Of a DNA stretch of 64,000 nucleotides, positions 39,325 to 47,326 are shown piece after piece (positions within the stretch are counted from its first letter, which is position 1; each line of letters begins with the position of its first letter). Where the stretch lies: positions 186,001-250,000 of the forward strand of contig JAHJHR010000003.1 in assembly GCA_018823745.1 (NCBI GenBank), in the 5' to 3' direction. Source of the DNA: Alphaproteobacteria bacterium (GTDB lineage: Bacteria > Pseudomonadota > Alphaproteobacteria > Oceanibaculales > Oceanibaculaceae). Below the pieces are notes generated by a model. The model was given only the letters and a program-made list of their open reading frames with translations, was not told the origin of the DNA and searched no databases. A program made the position numbers and the translations under genes.

Positions 39325-40581
39325 TTGTCCAGTAATGTCTTCCGCAAGGCGGCGCTGGAAAGACTGTCATCGCCGGAGCAGCTGGACCGGCTGGTAACTG
39401 TCACCAGCCCGAAGGCGTGGATCGCCCTGGTCATGCTGGTCCTGATGGTGGCTGCGGCCGTCATATGGGGCATTTTCGGCCGTATCCCGACGCGCATCGA
39501 CGGTCAGGGCATCCTGATCAGCAGCGGCGGGCGCGTGGTCAGCGTGCAATCAACCGGTGCCGGCAGCCTGGCCGAGATCCTGGTTACGGTCGGCGATCCT
39601 GTCGCCGCCGGCCAGACTGTCGCCCGCCTGACTCAGACTGATGCGGAACAGCGGCTCGTGAACGCCCGCGCCGTGCTGCTGGAACGCCAGGCCGCCCTGC
39701 TGCGCGCCGAGACACTGGCGGCGCAGGAAGCGGCCATCAAGCAGGAGAATTTCGAGCGCCGCCGCCGCGCGCTGGGCGACCGGCTCCAGGCCGGCCAGCA
39801 GCGTTTAAGCTTCCTTGAGGGGCGGCTGCGCGACGAGGAGCAATTGCTGCGCGACCGCATCCTGACCCGGGAAATCGTCGCCCGCACCCGAGACGACTAC
39901 AACCGCGCCGCCCAGGAAGTGGCGGAGGTGCGCAACACCATCGCCCAGCAGGAGGCGGAGGAGCTGGATTTGCTCGGCACCCTGGAGAACCGGGTGCGCA
40001 CCGCCCAGGATGCCGTGGCCGAGGCCGAGCGGCAGATTACCCAGATCAGCGTGTCGCTGGATCGCGCCCGCACCGTCCTGGCGCCGGAAAGCGGCGTCGT
40101 GACGGAAATCAAGGTCACTTCCGGCCAGGTGGTGCAGGAAGGCCAGTCGCTCTTCACCTTCCAGTCGGGCGGTGCCGCACTTGAACTGGTGCTCTATGTC
40201 CCGCCCCAGCAGGGCAAGCGCATCACCCCCGGCATGCCGGCGCAGATATCGCCCTCGACGGCGCGGCGCGAGGAATTCGGCACGCTTCATGGCACCGTTG
40301 CCTCGATATCGGATTTCCCGGCGACCCTGGATGGCATGCGCGCATTGCTGCAGAACGACGAGCTGGCGCGCACCTTCTCGCAGGGCGGATCGCCCTATGT
40401 CGCCCGGATCACCCTGACCCCGGACAGCGACACGACCAGCGGGTATCGCTGGTCGTCGTCCAAGGGGGCTGCGCTGGCCCTCTCGGCCGGCACGCTGGCC
40501 AGTGCGGAGATTACCGTCACGGAACAGGCACCGATCACCATGGTCGTACCGCTGCTGCGCGAATTCACCGGTCTCTTCTGA
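39325..40581 (+). CDS. HlyD-like secretion adaptor (NHLP export system type)
   Basis: 418 residues with a single membrane helix at ~31-52 (AWIALVMLVLMVAAAVIWGI). A biotinyl-lipoyl/barrel region (GQGILISSGGRVVSVQ) and a long periplasmic coiled coil (~100-240) follow, then the second half of the lipoyl and barrel domains (RTVLAPESGVVTEIKVTSG). This periplasmic adaptor links inner membrane ABC transporters to a TolC channel. The next two genes are NHLP-type ABC transporters and a TolC-like protein comes third, so the full export path is here. The start is a TTG with GGGGGAAC upstream. It is 3 bases from the next gene. Confidence 0.9.
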   Translation: MSSNVFRKAALERLSSPEQLDRLVTVTSPKAWIALVMLVLMVAAAVIWGIFGRIPTRIDGQGILISSGGRVVSVQSTGAGSLAEILVTVGDPVAAGQTVARLTQTDAEQRLVNARAVLLERQAALLRAETLAAQEAAIKQENFERRRRALGDRLQAGQQRLSFLEGRLRDEEQLLRDRILTREIVARTRDDYNRAAQEVAEVRNTIAQQEAEELDLLGTLENRVRTAQDAVAEAERQITQISVSLDRARTVLAPESGVVTEIKVTSGQVVQEGQSLFTFQSGGAALELVLYVPPQQGKRITPGMPAQISPSTARREEFGTLHGTVASISDFPATLDGMRALLQNDELARTFSQGGSPYVARITLTPDSDTTSGYRWSSSKGAALALSAGTLASAEITVTEQAPITMVVPLLREFTGLF

Positions 40582-40584
40582 TCG

Positions 40585-42825
40585 ATGAGCAGCGCTACCC
40601 CATCCCCGGCCGAGGTGACTGAGACCTTGCGCGCCAACGCGCCGAAGGGTGGAAGGCGCTTTCGCACGCCCACCATCCTGCAGATGGAATCAGCGGAATG
40701 CGGCGCGGCCAGCCTGGCGATGATCCTGGCCCATCACGGGCTGTGGATGCCGCTGGAAGCCCTGCGTGTGGAATGCGACGTCTCGCGGGATGGTTCCAAG
40801 GCAGCCAATATCCTGCGCGCCGCGCGCCGGCAGGGGCTGGTCGCCAAGGGCTATCGCCGGGAACCGAGCACGGTGGCCAATTTGCCCTTCCCGATGATCG
40901 TGTTCTGGAACTTCAATCATTTCCTGGTGCTGGAAGGCATTGACTACAAGCGCGGAAAGGTCTGGCTGAACGATCCGGCCAGCGGCCCGCGGGTGATCTC
41001 GCTGGAGGAATTCGACCAGGCCTTCACCGGCGTCTGTCTGGCCTTCCAGAGGACGGCCGACTTCCATCCCGGCGGCCAACGGCCCGGCGTCTGGGGCGTG
41101 CTGGCACGCCGTCTTTCCGGCTCCGGCCTGGGCCTCAGCTTCGTGCTGCTGGCGACTCTGCTGCTGGTCATCCCCGGTCTGGTCATCCCGGTCTTTTCCA
41201 AGATCTTCATCGACGATGTGATGATCGGCGGCACGGAGAGATGGCTGGCCCCGCTGCTGATCGGCATGGGCCTGACCGCGATCCTGCGCGGCGTGCTGAC
41301 CTGGCTGCAGCAGGTATTCCTCGCCCGTCTGGAAATGAAGCTGGCGCTGAATGCCTCGGCGCAATTCTTCTGGCATGTGCTGCGCCTGCCGATGGAATTC
41401 TTCGCCCAGCGCTTTGCCGGCGATATCGGCAGCCGGGTTGCCGCCAATGAACGCGTGGCCAAGATTTTGTCCGGGCAGCTGGCCACCAACGCCATCGGGC
41501 TGATCACGCTGGTCTTCTACGCCAGCGTCATGCTGTTCTATGACGTGGTGCTGACCATCATCGGCATCGGCCTCGCTTTGCTGAACTTCGTGGCGCTGCG
41601 CATGGTCGCCCGACGGCGCGAGGATAGCAGCCGCCGGCTGGTAACCGAGCAGGGCAAGCTGGGCGCCACCTCGATCAGCGGCATCCAGTTGATCGAGACG
41701 CTGAAATCCAGCGGATCGGAAGGCGATTTCTTCGCCAAATGGTCCGGCCTGCAGGCGAAATACCTGAACGCCCAGCAGGAGCTGGCGATCACGACAACCT
41801 TCATCTCGGTCGTCCCGATCCTGCTGGCGGCGCTGTCGACCGCCCTGATCCTGGCCGTCGGCGGTTTCCGGGTGATCGAAGGCGCCCTGACCATCGGCAC
41901 GCTGGTCGCCTTCCAGAGCCTGCTGGTCAGCTTCTCCGCGCCGATCGAGGCGCTGGTCGGGCTGGGCGGTGAAATCCAGACTGTGAAGGGCGATCTGGCA
42001 CGCATCGACGATGTCCTGAAATACCGCAGCGAAAGCCGCCTGGACCAGACCGAGAAGATGTTTGCCACGACCTCGCCGGACCGGCCGCTGCCGGCCAAGC
42101 TGTCCGGGCGGGTCGAGCTGCGCGATCTGGTCTTCGGCTATAACCGCACCTCCAAGCCGCTGATCGACGGGCTGAATCTGGTGATCGAGCCGGGCCAGCG
42201 CGTGGCGCTGATCGGCGGGTCCGGCAGCGGCAAATCCACCGTGGCGCGGATTGCCTGCGGCCTGTATCGCCCTTGGTCCGGTGAAGTGCTGTTCGACGGC
42301 ATCCCGCTGTCGGAAATGCCACATGCCTATTTCGCCAATTCGGTTTCAAGCGTCGATCAGGAAATCTTCCTGTTCGCCGGCACGGTGCGCGAGAATATCA
42401 GCATGTGGGACCCGACCGTCTCCGAGGAGATGGTGACCCAGGCCCTGCGCGACGCCAGCCTTCTGGATGTCATTGAGGGCCGCCATGGCCGGTATGATTC
42501 GCAGGTGGCGGAGAATGGCGCCAATTTCAGCGGTGGCCAGCGCCAGCGCCTGGAAATCGCCCGTGCGCTGGCCAACAACCCTTCTGTGCTGATCCTCGAT
42601 GAGGCGACCTCCGCCCTGGACCCCATCGTCGAGAAGAAGATCGACGAGAATCTGCGCCGGCGCGGCTGCACCTGCCTGATCGTCGCCCATCGCCTCAGCA
42701 CCATCCGCGACTGCGACGAGATCATCGTGCTGGAGCGCGGCGTTGTTGCCCAGCGCGGCCGGCATGAGGATCTGGTCGAGATCGACGGCCCCTATCGCCG
42801 GCTGATCAGCTCCGGGGAGGCGTGA
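40585..42825 (+). CDS. ABC transporter with N-terminal C39 peptidase domain (NHLP export type)
   Basis: A 746-residue PCAT-type exporter. The N-terminal C39 papain-like peptidase keeps its active site: oxyanion Gln33 and Cys39 in QMESAECGAAS, His112 in NFNHFLVLEG, and Asp130 in WLNDPASG. It is probably able to cut a Gly-Gly type leader. The membrane domain has six helices from ~185. The ATPase has Walker A GGSGSGKST, signature FSGGQRQRLEIARAL, Walker B SVLILDEATSALD and H-loop IVAHRLST. By order and pairing it is the peptidase/permease/ATPase member of the NHLP bacteriocin export group. It is 1 base from the next gene. Confidence 0.94.
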   Translation: MSSATPSPAEVTETLRANAPKGGRRFRTPTILQMESAECGAASLAMILAHHGLWMPLEALRVECDVSRDGSKAANILRAARRQGLVAKGYRREPSTVANLPFPMIVFWNFNHFLVLEGIDYKRGKVWLNDPASGPRVISLEEFDQAFTGVCLAFQRTADFHPGGQRPGVWGVLARRLSGSGLGLSFVLLATLLLVIPGLVIPVFSKIFIDDVMIGGTERWLAPLLIGMGLTAILRGVLTWLQQVFLARLEMKLALNASAQFFWHVLRLPMEFFAQRFAGDIGSRVAANERVAKILSGQLATNAIGLITLVFYASVMLFYDVVLTIIGIGLALLNFVALRMVARRREDSSRRLVTEQGKLGATSISGIQLIETLKSSGSEGDFFAKWSGLQAKYLNAQQELAITTTFISVVPILLAALSTALILAVGGFRVIEGALTIGTLVAFQSLLVSFSAPIEALVGLGGEIQTVKGDLARIDDVLKYRSESRLDQTEKMFATTSPDRPLPAKLSGRVELRDLVFGYNRTSKPLIDGLNLVIEPGQRVALIGGSGSGKSTVARIACGLYRPWSGEVLFDGIPLSEMPHAYFANSVSSVDQEIFLFAGTVRENISMWDPTVSEEMVTQALRDASLLDVIEGRHGRYDSQVAENGANFSGGQRQRLEIARALANNPSVLILDEATSALDPIVEKKIDENLRRRGCTCLIVAHRLSTIRDCDEIIVLERGVVAQRGRHEDLVEIDGPYRRLISSGEA

Positions 42826-42826
42826 G

Positions 42827-45808
42827 ATGGCGACCGACCCGGCTGAGCTGAATTACGACAGTTTCGACGCCGAGCTTCTGGCCAAGATCGACGGTACGAA
42901 GCTGTCGGTCGGCTATCACAACCCGTTTCTGGTCAGCGATCCGGGGCTGGTCTGGCTGGTCCTGAAGGGCAGTGTCGATATCTATGCCGTGCCGCTGGCC
43001 GATGGGGCCGTCGCCGGCACCGGGCGGCATCTGCTGCGCGTCGAGGCAGGCGAGCTGATCTTCGGCATGCCGGCCATCCCTGACGATCTGGCCGCGCCGG
43101 ATGGCAGTCGCCGGGAGATCGGCCTGCGCGCCGTGGCGGTGATGGGCACGGAGCTTTTCCGCGCGGCACGCCGGGATCTGGAACAGGATGATTTCGACCT
43201 GATCGTGGTCGACTGGATCGACCGCTGGCTGACCCAGATCTCCGAGATCATCGCCCCCGGAGCTCCTGGCGGCGGCACCCGCCCCACCGCCCTGCTGGAG
43301 GCGGAGCCGGAGATACCACAGGCGGCAGGCGCCGTGCTGGTGCCCCAGCGTGGCGACGTGATCTGGACCCGTATCGAGCAGGGCGAGGCCCAGATCCTGG
43401 ATGACGCCCACCTGACCCTGGCCGCCGGCGGCGCGCTGCTGCCGATGGCGAAGAATATGTGGCTGACCTGCCGGGAGGAGTGCGTGGTCTCGGCGGTCTA
43501 TACACCGACCGCCCTGTTCCGGGGCGAGCTGTGGGACAATCTGGACCGTTTCCACCATATGGTCGTGCAGATCGTGCGCGACAGCCGCCGCACGCATATG
43601 AGACTGGAAACCGCGCGGCTGGAGGCCAAGGCCAGCGCCAATCGCGGCATCTTCCGCAGCGCCCTGACCGAGATTGGCGGCGTGCTGATGGGCGGCGAGG
43701 CCCTCGTCACCGGCCCTGGCGGCGATGGCAATGCGCTGCTGGCGGCCATGGCGGTGGTCGGCCATGCCGCCGGCATCCGGATCACGGCACCGAAGCAGCG
43801 CGACGAACGCCGGCTGGAGACGCCTTTGGCCGATATCGCCCGGCATTCGCATATCCGGGTGCGCCGTGTCGTGCTGCTGGAGGAGTGGTACCGGCGCGAT
43901 AATGGCCCCCTGCTCGGCTTCCTGGGCCCGGAAAAGCAGCCTGTCGCTTTGCTGCCGGATGGTATCGACGCCTACCGGATGAACGATCCGGCGACCGGGC
44001 GCATCGTGAGGGTGACCGACAGCATCGCCGGGGAGCTGTCCGGCGAGGCCTATGTGCTGTACCGCCCCTTCCCGGCACAGGCGCTGACCCTGCGCAGCCT
44101 GCTGGGCTTTGGCGCGCGCGGGCTGAAACGCGAATTCCAGATCACCGCGACTATGGGCATACTGGCCGGGCTGGTCGCCCTGGCGACGCCGATTGCGACC
44201 GGCCATCTGTTTTCCAGCGTCGTGCCGCGCGCCGATATCGAGATGCATCTGATGATCATCGCCGGGCTGGTCCTGGCGGCCTTCGGCACGGCGGCCTTCA
44301 CCGTCACCCGCAGCTTCGCCATGCTGCGCATCCAGACGCGGATGGATTCCAGCATCCAGACCGCCGTCTGGGACCGGCTGCTGGCGCTGCCCATCCCGTT
44401 TTTCCGGCAATATTCCTCCGGCGATCTGGCCGACCGCGCCAATGGCATCAACGCGATCCGCGAGGTCATGACCGGGACCGTCATGCAGGCCGGGCTGAAC
44501 GCCATCTTCTCGCTGTTCAGCCTGGCGCTGCTGTTCTGGTACAGCTGGAAGCTGGCGGTGGTTGCGATGGGCGTGGTGTTCGTGATGCTGGCGCTGTCCA
44601 TGACCCTGCTGCTGGTGCAGATACCGCATCAGCGGCGGATGGTCGGCCTCAGCGGCCGCATCGAGGGGCTGGTGTTCCAGTTGCTGACAGGCATCTCCAA
44701 GCTGCGCATCTCCGGCAGCGAGGCCCGCGCCTTTGCGCGCTGGAGCCGGGAATTCACCGAGGTGAACCGGATCAACTATACGCTGCGCAAATTCACTGCT
44801 TTGCAGGAAGTGCTGGTCGGGGTCTTCCCGGTCGCCGCCTCGATGATCCTGTTCGCCGCGATCATCCTGATGCTGGACGTGCCGGAGACGGCCGGCCAGA
44901 ACCGCGCCTTCGGCATCGGCCAGTTCCTGGCCTTCAATGCCGCCTTCGGCCAGTTCAGCATGGCCATGTTGAGCCTGCTGGGCGTCGCCGGGACACTGGT
45001 CGCTGTGGTGCCGCTGTATGAGCGCATCAAGCCGATCCTGGAATCCCTGCCGGAGATTACCGCCGACAAGGCCGATCCCGGCGCCATTGACGGCGATATC
45101 GAGTTCAGCCGGATCGTCTTCCACTATGACGCGACCGCCCCGGCGGTCATCGACGATGTCTCGCTGAAGATCGACAGCGGCAGCTATGTCGCCTTTGTCG
45201 GCGCGTCGGGGTCCGGCAAATCGACGCTGGTGCGCCTGCTGCTCGGCTTCGAGCAGCCGCAATCCGGCGGCGTCTATGTCGATGGCAAGGATCTCAGCGG
45301 CCTCGACATGATGGCGGTGCGCCGGCAGATCGGCGTGGTGCTGCAGAATGGCCGGATCATGGCCGGCACGATCTTCGACAATATCGTCGGCAGCCTGCCG
45401 CTGACGCTGGACGATGCGTGGGAGGCGGCGCGCATGGCCGGCTTCGCGCAGGATGTCGAGCAGATGCCGATGGGCATGCACACCTTGCTGTCGGACGGGG
45501 CGGGCACCCTGTCAGGCGGCCAGCGCCAGCGCCTGATGATCGCGCGGGCGCTGGTGCACAAGCCGCGCATCCTGATCCTCGACGAGGCAACATCCGCCCT
45601 CGACAACCAGACCCAGGCCGTCGTCAATGCCAGCCTGGCGAAGATGAACATGACCCGGCTGGTGGTCGCCCACCGGCTGTCCACCATCGAGAATGTCGAC
45701 CGCATCTTCGTGATGCGCCAGGGCCGCGTTGTCGAGAGCGGCGATTTCAACAGCCTGATGGCGCTGGATGGCGAATTCGCCGATCTGGCCCGCCGGCAGA
45801 TCATCTAG
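42827..45808 (+). CDS. Second ABC exporter, permease-ATPase without peptidase (NHLP export type)
   Basis: 993 residues. The N-terminal ~400 residues have no C39 domain; they contain cupin/cyclic-nucleotide-binding-like strands (PFLVSDPGLVWLVLKGSVDIY and RHLLRVEAGELIFGM) and a long unassigned region. The six-helix permease starts near residue 430. The ATPase has Walker A GASGSGKST near residue 795, signature LSGGQRQRLMIARAL, Walker B RILILDEATSALD and H-loop VVAHRLST. This matches the second ABC protein of NHLP systems, which always travels with the C39 protein, perhaps as a heteromer. The role of the N-terminal domain is unknown. Confidence 0.92.
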   Translation: MATDPAELNYDSFDAELLAKIDGTKLSVGYHNPFLVSDPGLVWLVLKGSVDIYAVPLADGAVAGTGRHLLRVEAGELIFGMPAIPDDLAAPDGSRREIGLRAVAVMGTELFRAARRDLEQDDFDLIVVDWIDRWLTQISEIIAPGAPGGGTRPTALLEAEPEIPQAAGAVLVPQRGDVIWTRIEQGEAQILDDAHLTLAAGGALLPMAKNMWLTCREECVVSAVYTPTALFRGELWDNLDRFHHMVVQIVRDSRRTHMRLETARLEAKASANRGIFRSALTEIGGVLMGGEALVTGPGGDGNALLAAMAVVGHAAGIRITAPKQRDERRLETPLADIARHSHIRVRRVVLLEEWYRRDNGPLLGFLGPEKQPVALLPDGIDAYRMNDPATGRIVRVTDSIAGELSGEAYVLYRPFPAQALTLRSLLGFGARGLKREFQITATMGILAGLVALATPIATGHLFSSVVPRADIEMHLMIIAGLVLAAFGTAAFTVTRSFAMLRIQTRMDSSIQTAVWDRLLALPIPFFRQYSSGDLADRANGINAIREVMTGTVMQAGLNAIFSLFSLALLFWYSWKLAVVAMGVVFVMLALSMTLLLVQIPHQRRMVGLSGRIEGLVFQLLTGISKLRISGSEARAFARWSREFTEVNRINYTLRKFTALQEVLVGVFPVAASMILFAAIILMLDVPETAGQNRAFGIGQFLAFNAAFGQFSMAMLSLLGVAGTLVAVVPLYERIKPILESLPEITADKADPGAIDGDIEFSRIVFHYDATAPAVIDDVSLKIDSGSYVAFVGASGSGKSTLVRLLLGFEQPQSGGVYVDGKDLSGLDMMAVRRQIGVVLQNGRIMAGTIFDNIVGSLPLTLDDAWEAARMAGFAQDVEQMPMGMHTLLSDGAGTLSGGQRQRLMIARALVHKPRILILDEATSALDNQTQAVVNASLAKMNMTRLVVAHRLSTIENVDRIFVMRQGRVVESGDFNSLMALDGEFADLARRQII

Positions 45809-45823
45809 GGGAGGAGAACCGGC

Positions 45824-47173
45824 ATGACCCCTCCCCGGCTTCTTGCAGCGGCCCTGGCGCTCTGCCTGTGCCCGGCGCTGCCGGCCTCGGCGGAAACCAT
45901 CGTCGAGGCGCTGGTCTCCACCTACCAGAACAATGCCGATCTTCTGGCCGCGCGGGAGGAGCTGCGTGTCGTCAACGAGCAGCGCCCGCAGGCCATTGCC
46001 GGCTGGCTGCCCACCGTCACCCTGCAGGGCACCTATGACGAGACCAGCGCGCAGGGCGACCGGATCGGCAACCGCAACCAGCGCACCGTCAGCGAGGTTC
46101 TGCAATACCGCCAGGGCCTGTATCGCGGCGGCGCGCTCTCGGCCAATCTGGCGCAGGCGGAGAACACCATACGGCGCCAGCGCGCCGTGCTGCTGACCAC
46201 CGAGCAGCAGGTGCTGCTGAACGCCGCCAGCATCTATATGGATGTCCTCCAGAACGCCGCCATCGTGGAGCTGAACCGCAACAATATCCGCGTGCTGGAG
46301 GAAAGGCTGCGGGCGACCGAGGCGATGTTCCGGGTTGGCGACATGACCCAGGCCGATCTGTCGCAGGCCCAGGCCCGGCTGGCCCAGGCCCGCGCCCAGC
46401 TGATCGCGGCGCAGGGGGCGCTGGACACGGCGCGCGCGACCTACACCCAGATCATCGGCAATGCGCCGGCCGGCCTCACGCCGCCGGGACCGATGGGCGG
46501 GCTGCCGGCGGAGATCGAGGATGCGGTGGTCATCGCCCTGCGCGAGAACCCGACGCTGGTCGCCTCCGACCTGGCCGAACGGGTGGCCCGCGACCAGGTG
46601 CGCGCCCGGCTGGGCAGCCTGCTGCCCTCGGTCGATCTGGTCGGCCAGCTGCGCCGCGATGATTACCGCATCGCCACCCCGGATACCCGCAGCGACCTGG
46701 CCAGCGCACAGCTGCAGGTGACCATCCCGCTCTACCAGTCAGGCGCTGAATATTCCCGCGTGCGCGAGGCGAAGAAACGGGCCAATCAGCGCCAGATAGA
46801 GACCGTATCGCTGATCCGCAAGGTGGAGGAACAGGTGGTCCGCGCCTGGCAGGATCTGGCGACCGCCCGGGCCAGCGTGGAGGCCTACATCCAGCAGGTC
46901 GCCGCCGCCGAACAGGCCCTGGCCAGCGTCCAGCGCGAGGTCGATATCGGCCGCCGCCCTTTGCTCGACCTGCTCGACGCCCAGCAGGAACTGCTCGATG
47001 CCGAGGTCAATCTGGCCAGCCAGCGCCGCAACGTGACGGTAAACGAATTCGCCCTGCTGAACGCCCTGGGCGGGCTGACGGCACGCGGGCTGCAACTGCC
47101 GACCGATTATTTCGACCCGGAAGCCGATTACGAAACCACGAAATGGCGGCTTTTCGGGACGGGTATCGATTGA
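45824..47173 (+). CDS. tolC: TolC-family outer membrane channel
   Basis: 449 residues with a Sec signal peptide (cleavage near PASA-ET, residue ~24). Two outer membrane efflux protein repeats follow, each with long periplasmic helices (LAQAENTIRRQRAVLLTTEQ, MTQADLSQAQARLAQARAQL; later EYSRVREAKKRANQRQIETV and RRPLLDLLDAQQELLDAE). It forms the outer membrane exit duct of type I secretion. GGAGGAG precedes the ATG, and it lies 15 bases after the ABC gene. This completes adaptor, ABC and channel in one operon. The gene symbol marks the family; the specific orthologue is not fixed. Confidence 0.93.
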   Translation: MTPPRLLAAALALCLCPALPASAETIVEALVSTYQNNADLLAAREELRVVNEQRPQAIAGWLPTVTLQGTYDETSAQGDRIGNRNQRTVSEVLQYRQGLYRGGALSANLAQAENTIRRQRAVLLTTEQQVLLNAASIYMDVLQNAAIVELNRNNIRVLEERLRATEAMFRVGDMTQADLSQAQARLAQARAQLIAAQGALDTARATYTQIIGNAPAGLTPPGPMGGLPAEIEDAVVIALRENPTLVASDLAERVARDQVRARLGSLLPSVDLVGQLRRDDYRIATPDTRSDLASAQLQVTIPLYQSGAEYSRVREAKKRANQRQIETVSLIRKVEEQVVRAWQDLATARASVEAYIQQVAAAEQALASVQREVDIGRRPLLDLLDAQQELLDAEVNLASQRRNVTVNEFALLNALGGLTARGLQLPTDYFDPEADYETTKWRLFGTGID

Positions 47174-47219
47174 GGGGCGTGGGGGCGGGCCAGAGAAATA
47201 TGCCCGCATTACCCACCGA

Positions 47220-47303
47220 TTGACAGCGTCCGACACGCGGGTTTCTATGGATTCACCAAGTACGCTATACGCTAAGGAGGCATTGACCTTGGCGTGGCTC
47301 TAA
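47220..47303 (+). other. Junction region before the AT-rich gene
   Basis: A perfect -35 hexamer TTGACA (47220-47225) is followed 17 bases later by a weak -10. A perfect ribosome site TAAGGAGG (47273-47280) then precedes only a tiny frame: TTG at 47289, stopping at 47303. Directly after this the base composition drops to about one third GC. The strong ribosome site without a gene may mark an earlier gene start cut off when the AT-rich gene arrived, or a short leader. Confidence 0.35.
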
Positions 47304-47326
47304 CAGCAGTGCGTAATTTTTTATAA

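Noticed and set aside
42806..45481. An 891-residue open frame on the minus strand opposite the second ABC exporter
   Set aside because: It has no domain pattern, is His/Gln/Asp-rich, and lies wholly antisense to a strong ABC gene.
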